This document shows, in pieces, positions 59,635-64,000 of a stretch of DNA of 64,000 nt; position 1 is the first letter of the stretch; the number at the start of each line of letters is the position of its first letter. Position numbers and translations under genes: made by a program. Source of the stretch: Streptomyces jeddahensis. Its GTDB lineage: Bacteria; Actinomycetota; Actinomycetes; Streptomycetales; Streptomycetaceae. The notes beneath the pieces are model-generated. The model did not search any database and was not told the DNA's origin. It saw nothing but the letters and a program-made list of their open reading frames with translations. The stretch covers positions 1-64,000 of the forward strand of contig NZ_LOHS01000107.1 of NCBI RefSeq assembly GCF_001642995.1, read 5' to 3'.

Positions 59635-61095
59635 TCAACAGGGGCGGGAGGGGCGGGCCCAGGCCGTCTTGGTCTGCATCGGCATGCCTCCCCCGCCGTT
59701 GCCGAGGGCGGCGTTCTCGGCGCGATGGGGTTGCCGATCCGCGGATTCGGTGCCGCGGGGGCCGGCCGGTGCCATGGCCTTCCCGGGCAGCGGGGGCGGG
59801 GCGTTCGGCGGTACAGCCATCGGCGGTACGGCCATGGGTCCTCCGCCGGCTCGCCCGGGTGTCGGAGGGATGGTCAGCTGGGGGGCGAGACCGGCGACGG
59901 GGAGCTTGCCCCGATCGGCGGGGCTGCCGGGCCCTCCTGGCTTGCCTCCGTCGGAGGGCTTGCCCTTGTCCGTGGGCTTGCCTCCGTCGGCGGGCTTCCC
60001 CTTGTCCGCGGGCTTGCCTCCGTCGGCAGGCTTGCCCCCGCCCGCGGGCTTGCCCTTGTCTCCGGGCTTGCCCTTGCCTTTGGACTCGCCCTTGCCTTCG
60101 GACTTCCCCTTGCCTTTCGGCTCGCCCTTGCCTTCGGACTTCCCCTTGCCTTGCGACTCGCCCTTGCCTTCGGACCTGACGTGGCCTTTCGACTCGCCGT
60201 CGTCTTTCGACTCGTCCTTGTCCTGCGACTCGCCCTTGTCCCCGGACTCCCCGCTCCCCGAGGCGGCCGCCACCGAGGCCGACGGTACGGACGCCGGTGA
60301 CAGCGACACAGAGGCGTGCGGGGACACGGGCGCGTACCCGGACGGAACCGGAAACGGCGAGGGGCCGGAGCTCACAGCGGCGGTGGTTTCCGCGGGCAGT
60401 ACGCTCGGCCGTAGATGCTGCGGCGCCGGTTCCACCGTCGCCGGCACGGGTGCGATGACGACCATCACGGCCATCGCCGTCGCGGTCGCGGCCGTCGTGG
60501 CGGCGACAGCCGGGTATGCGGGGGCGAGCCGGGCCGCGTCCGCCGCCCATCTCCACCACACGACGACCAGCCCCAGCGCCGATGCCAGCACGGCCTTCAG
60601 CGTGCTCCTCGCACGGGCCAGCAACGACTCGGCAGTCCGGTAGCTGACCCCGAGCCGCCCGGCCACCTGTAAGACCGTGAGGCCCTCCGCTCGCAGCCGC
60701 AGAGCCCTGGCCTGACGCGTGGGCAGTCGTGACATCGCCTCCGCCGCCCACGCGGCCTCCGCCTGATCGCACACCCGCTCGTCGAAGGACGCCGCATCCA
60801 GGGAGGCGGGGAGGCGGGACCATCTGCGATGCTCACGGATGCGCTGCCGATGCGTGTCGGTGCACAGCCGCACCGTCACACGCACAAGCCACGGAGCAAG
60901 CCCTTCCGCGTCACCGCGGTAGGACTCGACTGCGCGGATCATCGCCTCCTGCACCACGTCTTCGGCGTCCTCCACGGTGGCCGTGCGTGGACGGGCGATC
61001 CGCAGCAGGGCTTCCCGCTGCTGCACCACCGCGTGCCAGCGCACTGCTTCGTCCGGCCCGCATCCGTCAATGCCGTCCTGGACACCCACCGTCAT
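59635..61095 (-). CDS. ECF-like sigma factor fused to a membrane segment and repeat tail
   Basis: A 486-aa protein. Region 2 is about residues 17-90 (VEDAEDVVQEAMIRAVESYR, WLVRVTVRLCTDTHRQRIRE) and region 4 about 112-165 (MSRLPTRQARALRLRAEGLT, LGVSYRTAESLLARARSTL). Immediately after come a weak hydrophobic helix (167-184) and a clear membrane span (about 195-217, AVAATTAATATAMAVMVVIA). A 265-residue tail follows, first Ser/Pro/Ala-rich, then KGKSEGKGE and GGKPADKGKP repeats (285-390), then Pro/Gly-rich. The sigma domain would face the cytoplasm and the tail the wall. The start is the ATG before TVGVQDGIDG. No anti-sigma gene is adjacent. Confidence 0.82.
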   Translation of the reverse strand: MTVGVQDGIDGCGPDEAVRWHAVVQQREALLRIARPRTATVEDAEDVVQEAMIRAVESYRGDAEGLAPWLVRVTVRLCTDTHRQRIREHRRWSRLPASLDAASFDERVCDQAEAAWAAEAMSRLPTRQARALRLRAEGLTVLQVAGRLGVSYRTAESLLARARSTLKAVLASALGLVVVWWRWAADAARLAPAYPAVAATTAATATAMAVMVVIAPVPATVEPAPQHLRPSVLPAETTAAVSSGPSPFPVPSGYAPVSPHASVSLSPASVPSASVAAASGSGESGDKGESQDKDESKDDGESKGHVRSEGKGESQGKGKSEGKGEPKGKGKSEGKGESKGKGKPGDKGKPAGGGKPADGGKPADKGKPADGGKPTDKGKPSDGGKPGGPGSPADRGKLPVAGLAPQLTIPPTPGRAGGGPMAVPPMAVPPNAPPPLPGKAMAPAGPRGTESADRQPHRAENAALGNGGGGMPMQTKTAWARPSRPC

Positions 61096-61128
61096 CGGTC
61101 CACCCCTGGGGAGTTCCACCAACAACCC

Positions 61129-61151
61129 TGCAGAAGGGTAACGTTTCTGCA
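61129..61151. promoter_or_regulatory. inverted repeat upstream of the sigma factor gene
   Basis: TGCAGAA (61129-61135) and TTCTGCA (61145-61151) with a 9-nt spacer (GGGTAACGT). It lies 34-56 nt upstream of the sigma factor start, where an operator or the sigma factor's own promoter would be. It could bind a dimeric repressor. Confidence 0.45.
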
Positions 61152-61251
61152 CCCGCCTCGGTGACGGCTTCGGCGCAAGCTGACGGATAACGGGGGTACT
61201 GGCGGGCGACGAACTTGTCTGCAGGTCACGCGAGCGACATTGCCCAGAAAA

Positions 61252-62109
61252 TCATCCGAACAACCGCTCCAGCACCACCGCGATCCCGTCCTCCTCGTTC
61301 GACAGGGTCACCTCGTCGGCCACCGCCTTGAGGTCGTCGTGTGCGTTGGCCATGGCGACGCCGCGGGCGGCCCAGTGGAACATGGGGATGTCGTTGGGCA
61401 TGTCGCCGAACGCGATCGTGCCGGACGGGGCCAGGCCCAGGCGTTCGGCCGCCAGTGCCAGACCGGTCGCCTTGTTTATGCCGCACGGCTGGAGCTCGAC
61501 GGTGCCGGGGCCGGACATCGTCACCGCAGCCAGCGAGCCGACGGCCTGCCGGGCCGCCGCCGCCAACTCGTCGTCCGACAGCCATGGGTGGCGCAGCAGC
61601 ACCTTGCTGATGGGCTCGGTCCACAGGTCGTCCCGCCGGTCCACGCGGACCGCCGGGAGCAGGGGGTGCGGCATCCGGTAGCCGGGCTCGATGAGCGTGA
61701 GGCCGTCCACCCCGTCCTGGTCCACGGCCGCGTAGACCTCGCCGACCTCCGCCTCGATCTTGCCGAGCGCCGTCTCCGCCAGTTCGCGGTCCAGGGTCAC
61801 CGACCAGACCATGCGGTCCTCTCCCGCGTCGTACAGCTGTGCTCCCTGCCCGCATACGGCCAGCCCGCGGCAGCCGAGGTCGTCGAGCAGCGGCCGTACG
61901 CGCGGCGCCGGGCGTCCGGTCACCACCAGGTGCTGGGCGCCGGCGGCGACCGCATCCGCCAGCGCGTCCCGTGACCTGTCGGAGAGCGTGTCGTCGCCGC
62001 GGAGCAGCGTTCCGTCCAGGTCTGTGGCGATCAGCGCATATGCGGGGGGTACGACGAGGGGTACGAGGGGTGCGATGGGTGCGGCCATGAGCCTGAGAAT
62101 ACGGACCAT
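61252..62109 (-). CDS. HAD-superfamily Cof-type phosphatase
   Basis: A 285-aa HAD hydrolase. Motif I is IATDLDGTLLRGDD, motif II LVVTGRPAPRV, motif III the Lys in PCGINKATGLALAAERLGL and motif IV FGDMPNDIPMFHWA. The C2B cap between motifs II and III marks the Cof type. It dephosphorylates small phosphorylated metabolites; the exact substrate is unknown. The start could be 62109 or the ATG at 62088; neither has a strong ribosome binding site. It ends 156 nt before the sigma factor start. Confidence 0.9.
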   Translation of the reverse strand: MVRILRLMAAPIAPLVPLVVPPAYALIATDLDGTLLRGDDTLSDRSRDALADAVAAGAQHLVVTGRPAPRVRPLLDDLGCRGLAVCGQGAQLYDAGEDRMVWSVTLDRELAETALGKIEAEVGEVYAAVDQDGVDGLTLIEPGYRMPHPLLPAVRVDRRDDLWTEPISKVLLRHPWLSDDELAAAARQAVGSLAAVTMSGPGTVELQPCGINKATGLALAAERLGLAPSGTIAFGDMPNDIPMFHWAARGVAMANAHDDLKAVADEVTLSNEEDGIAVVLERLFG

Positions 62110-62197
62110 CGGCTCATCGGCCCCACGGGATGCGTAGCTTCAGTTCAGTCACATCCGCACCACAGTGGGCCGTCGGCTTCGTCCGCCTCAGTCTTCC

Positions 62198-63751
62198 TTA
62201 CTGGGCCTCGGCCTCCGCCTTCGCCTTCGCCGGGGCGTCCGGCCCCGGCCGCTCCGCCCTGCGCAGCAGCAGCGCCGCCACACAGCCGCCGACGAGGACC
62301 GCCGCCGCACCCGCGAGCTGGCTGGTCTCGATGCCGGAGGTGAAGGCGTCCATGACGGCACCGCGTTCGGCGTCGTCCGTCCCGGCGGCGGCCAGAGCGG
62401 CCGGGAGGGAGCCCGCGCCGGCGACGGCGGCTGGCAGAAGGGCCGTGAACCGGGCGTTCATGACGGCGCCCAGGACGGCGACGCCCAGGCTGGTGCCGAG
62501 TTCGGACATGGTGCCGTCAACCCCGGCGCCCGCCCCTGCCTTCTCCGGGGGGATGGCACCCATCACCGCCTCGACGATGGCCGGGTTGGCGAGCGCGCAG
62601 CCCGCGCCCATGAGGACGAGACCGAGCAGCAGCACGCCGTAGCCGTCGGTGGACGGCAGGGCGGCGACGGTGAAACCGGCGGCCAGCAGCGCCATACCGA
62701 CGGCTATCGACAGCGGCAGGCCGAGGCGGCGCATCAGCCTCGCCGAGACTCCCACGGAGTTCAGAGCGACGACGGTCAGCGCGAAGGGCGCGATGCGCAG
62801 GCCCGCCTCCAGCGGCGCGTACCCGCGGACGAACTGCAGCTCCTGCGTCAGCAGATAGAGCGTGCCGCCGCTGCCGAAGGTGATGAGGACCACGCCCGCG
62901 ACCGCCCCGACGAAGCGCCGGTCCCGGAAGAACTCCATGTCCAGCATGGGATACGGGACACGGCGTTCCCACAGCGCGAACGCGCCGAGTACGAGTACGC
63001 CCCCTGCGGCCGGAAGCAGCACCCGGCCGGAGCTCCAGCCGTGCTCGGGCCCCGAGATGATCGCGTAGACGACCGCGGCCATGCCGACGGTGGACAGCAG
63101 TGCGCCGAGCAGGTCGGGGCGGTGCCCGCTGAGGTTCCTGGATTCGGGCACCAGGGCCCGGACGGCGACGAGTGCGAGCACGACGACGGGGATGTTGATC
63201 AGGAAGATCGCGCCCCACCAGAAGTGGGCGAGCACCAGCCCGCCGACGGGAGGCCCGGCCGCGAAGCCGAGGGCGTTCACCGCGGCCCAGACACCGATCG
63301 CCTTGGGACGCTCTTCGGCGTCGAATATCTGTATGGCGACGGCGAGCGTGGTGGTCAGCAGCAGCGCGCCGCCGACGCCCATGCCCGCCCGCGCGGCGAT
63401 CAACTGGCCGCTGGACTGGGCGAGTCCGGCCGCCAGCGACCCGACGCCGAACAGGGCGAGCCCGGCGAGCAGCAGCCTCTTGCGGCCGTACCGGTCGGCG
63501 GCGCTGCCCGCGGCGAGCAGCAGTCCGGCCTGGACGAGCGAGTACGCGTTGATGACCCACTGGATGTCGGCGGTCGTCGCGTCGAGATCCCTGCTGAGGG
63601 TGGGGATCGCGACGTTCAGGACCGTGTTGTCGAGCACCACCGTGAGCTGGGCGAGGCAGATCACGGCGAGGATCAGCCACCGCGCGGGAAGCCGGGCAGC
63701 TGCCGGGGCCGCGGTGGACCCGTCGGCGGCCGTGTCGGCGGCCGCGGTCAC
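62198..63751 (-). CDS. MFS transporter, DHA2 (14-span) drug exporter type
   Basis: A 517-aa major-facilitator protein. VICLAQLTVVLDNTVLNVAIPTL with the DHA2 motif D1, AGSAADRYGRKRLLLAG (motif A) and GFAAGPPVGGLVL (motif C, exporters) are visible, with about 14 spans. The GTG start 63751 is the only plausible one. It is typically an antibiotic or dye exporter controlled by a TetR or MarR regulator; none is in the window, but the upstream region runs off the edge and holds a perfect palindrome at 63899-63914. Confidence 0.9.
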   Translation of the reverse strand: MTAAADTAADGSTAAPAAARLPARWLILAVICLAQLTVVLDNTVLNVAIPTLSRDLDATTADIQWVINAYSLVQAGLLLAAGSAADRYGRKRLLLAGLALFGVGSLAAGLAQSSGQLIAARAGMGVGGALLLTTTLAVAIQIFDAEERPKAIGVWAAVNALGFAAGPPVGGLVLAHFWWGAIFLINIPVVVLALVAVRALVPESRNLSGHRPDLLGALLSTVGMAAVVYAIISGPEHGWSSGRVLLPAAGGVLVLGAFALWERRVPYPMLDMEFFRDRRFVGAVAGVVLITFGSGGTLYLLTQELQFVRGYAPLEAGLRIAPFALTVVALNSVGVSARLMRRLGLPLSIAVGMALLAAGFTVAALPSTDGYGVLLLGLVLMGAGCALANPAIVEAVMGAIPPEKAGAGAGVDGTMSELGTSLGVAVLGAVMNARFTALLPAAVAGAGSLPAALAAAGTDDAERGAVMDAFTSGIETSQLAGAAAVLVGGCVAALLLRRAERPGPDAPAKAKAEAEAQ

Positions 63752-64000
63752 GACTGCGCGCCGAGCGGGCCGCGTCGGAGCAGGTCGTCTGCGCTTCGGG
63801 CTCGATGTATGCGGGCTCGATACATGACAGCGTCTTCTCTTCTGACTCGTCCGGCTCTTGTTCGTCCGGCTCCTGAGGGCTACTGGACGGCGCGCGAAGT
63901 TAGGTTAACCTAACCGAAGTAGAACGCGGTGGGCGGCGCCTGCTCGCCGGCCCCACACGGCTCGACGGACCACATCCACCCGGCTCTTCCGTACGACGGT
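63752..64000. other. upstream region of the MFS gene (window edge)
   Basis: No gene is supported in the last 249 nt. It holds ATGTAT (63805-63810) and ATACAT (63820-63825), a short inverted repeat, and the 16-bp palindrome at 63899. A divergent regulator could begin beyond the window edge. Confidence 0.45.
63899..63914. promoter_or_regulatory. 16-bp perfect palindrome, probable operator
   Basis: GTTAGGTTAACCTAAC is fully self-complementary and stands out as AT-rich. It lies about 150 nt upstream of the MFS transporter. The form fits a TetR- or MarR-type operator. Confidence 0.6.

Noticed and set aside
59669-60643. Open frame on the plus strand opposite the sigma factor tail
   Set aside because: The 6-residue repeat keeps all frames open. 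The minus frame is continuous with a recognisable sigma factor, and the plus frame has no ribosome binding site or domain.
63899-63914. Iron box for DmdR/IdeR
   Set aside because: The halves fit but the spacing is 5 bp too short for the 19-bp iron box, and the gene downstream is a drug exporter, not an iron gene.

Overview
The window is a stretch of a Streptomyces (or very close actinomycete) chromosome. It is very GC-rich, and codon third positions are almost always G or C. The gene order rpoC-rpoB-rplL-rplJ...rplA-rplK-nusG-secE-tRNA(Trp), then kor, two histidine kinases and a partial nuo cluster, is the order I remember from Streptomyces core chromosomes. I see no CRISPR array, intact prophage or intact insertion sequence; one decayed transposase scrap is present. 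The species is not identifiable from what I can do here.

1-18.9 kb: transcription and translation core. Reading leftward come secE, nusG, rplK, rplA, a lipoprotein gene, rplJ, rplL, rpoB and rpoC. The rplJ leader carries an intrinsic-terminator-like hairpin and there is a second hairpin between rplL and rpoB, so expression may be stepped down along the cluster. A tRNA(Trp) gene precedes secE. Rightward lie an aspartate-type aminotransferase and an adenosine-deaminase-like gene. Leftward lie murB, a hadA/hadB-type dehydratase pair, rpmG, tRNA(Met) and tRNA(Thr). The string thrT-metT-rpmG-hadAB...trpT-secE-nusG matches the mycobacterial order, with murB, the deaminase and the aminotransferase inserted.

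19-27 kb: mixed housekeeping and accessory genes. These are a cytosine-deaminase-like protein that has lost most catalytic residues, an NAD(P)-binding protein, a SnoaL-like protein, tRNA(Tyr), a YajQ protein, a small GlsB-type membrane protein, an amino acid permease, a protein ending in a barstar domain, a YccF protein and the HtpX protease.

27.4-38 kb: one tightly coupled leftward operon, nuoA-B-C-H-I-J-K-L-M-N. It encodes the membrane arm and part of the connecting arm of complex I but has no nuoD, nuoE, nuoF or nuoG. Several subunits carry repetitive hydrophilic tails not found in ordinary complex I. 38.1-45.3 kb: two paralogous sensor kinases in tandem, one LuxR-type response regulator and the two-subunit 2-oxoacid:ferredoxin oxidoreductase korA-korB.

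45.3-64 kb: an accessory mix. It holds an HxlR regulator divergent from a QorB-like reductase, a RarD permease, a short GntR regulator divergent from two coupled unknown genes, a secreted amidase, an IS remnant, a CGNR regulator divergent from a VOC protein over a perfect palindrome, an ABC exporter, a LolA-like protein, a polyprenyl diphosphate synthase, a CocE-type hydrolase, an unknown protein, an ECF-like sigma factor fused to a membrane segment and a long Lys/Gly-rich tail, a HAD phosphatase and a DHA2 drug transporter.

All coordinates and motifs were read by eye. Family names rest on remembered sequence signatures, not on database searches.
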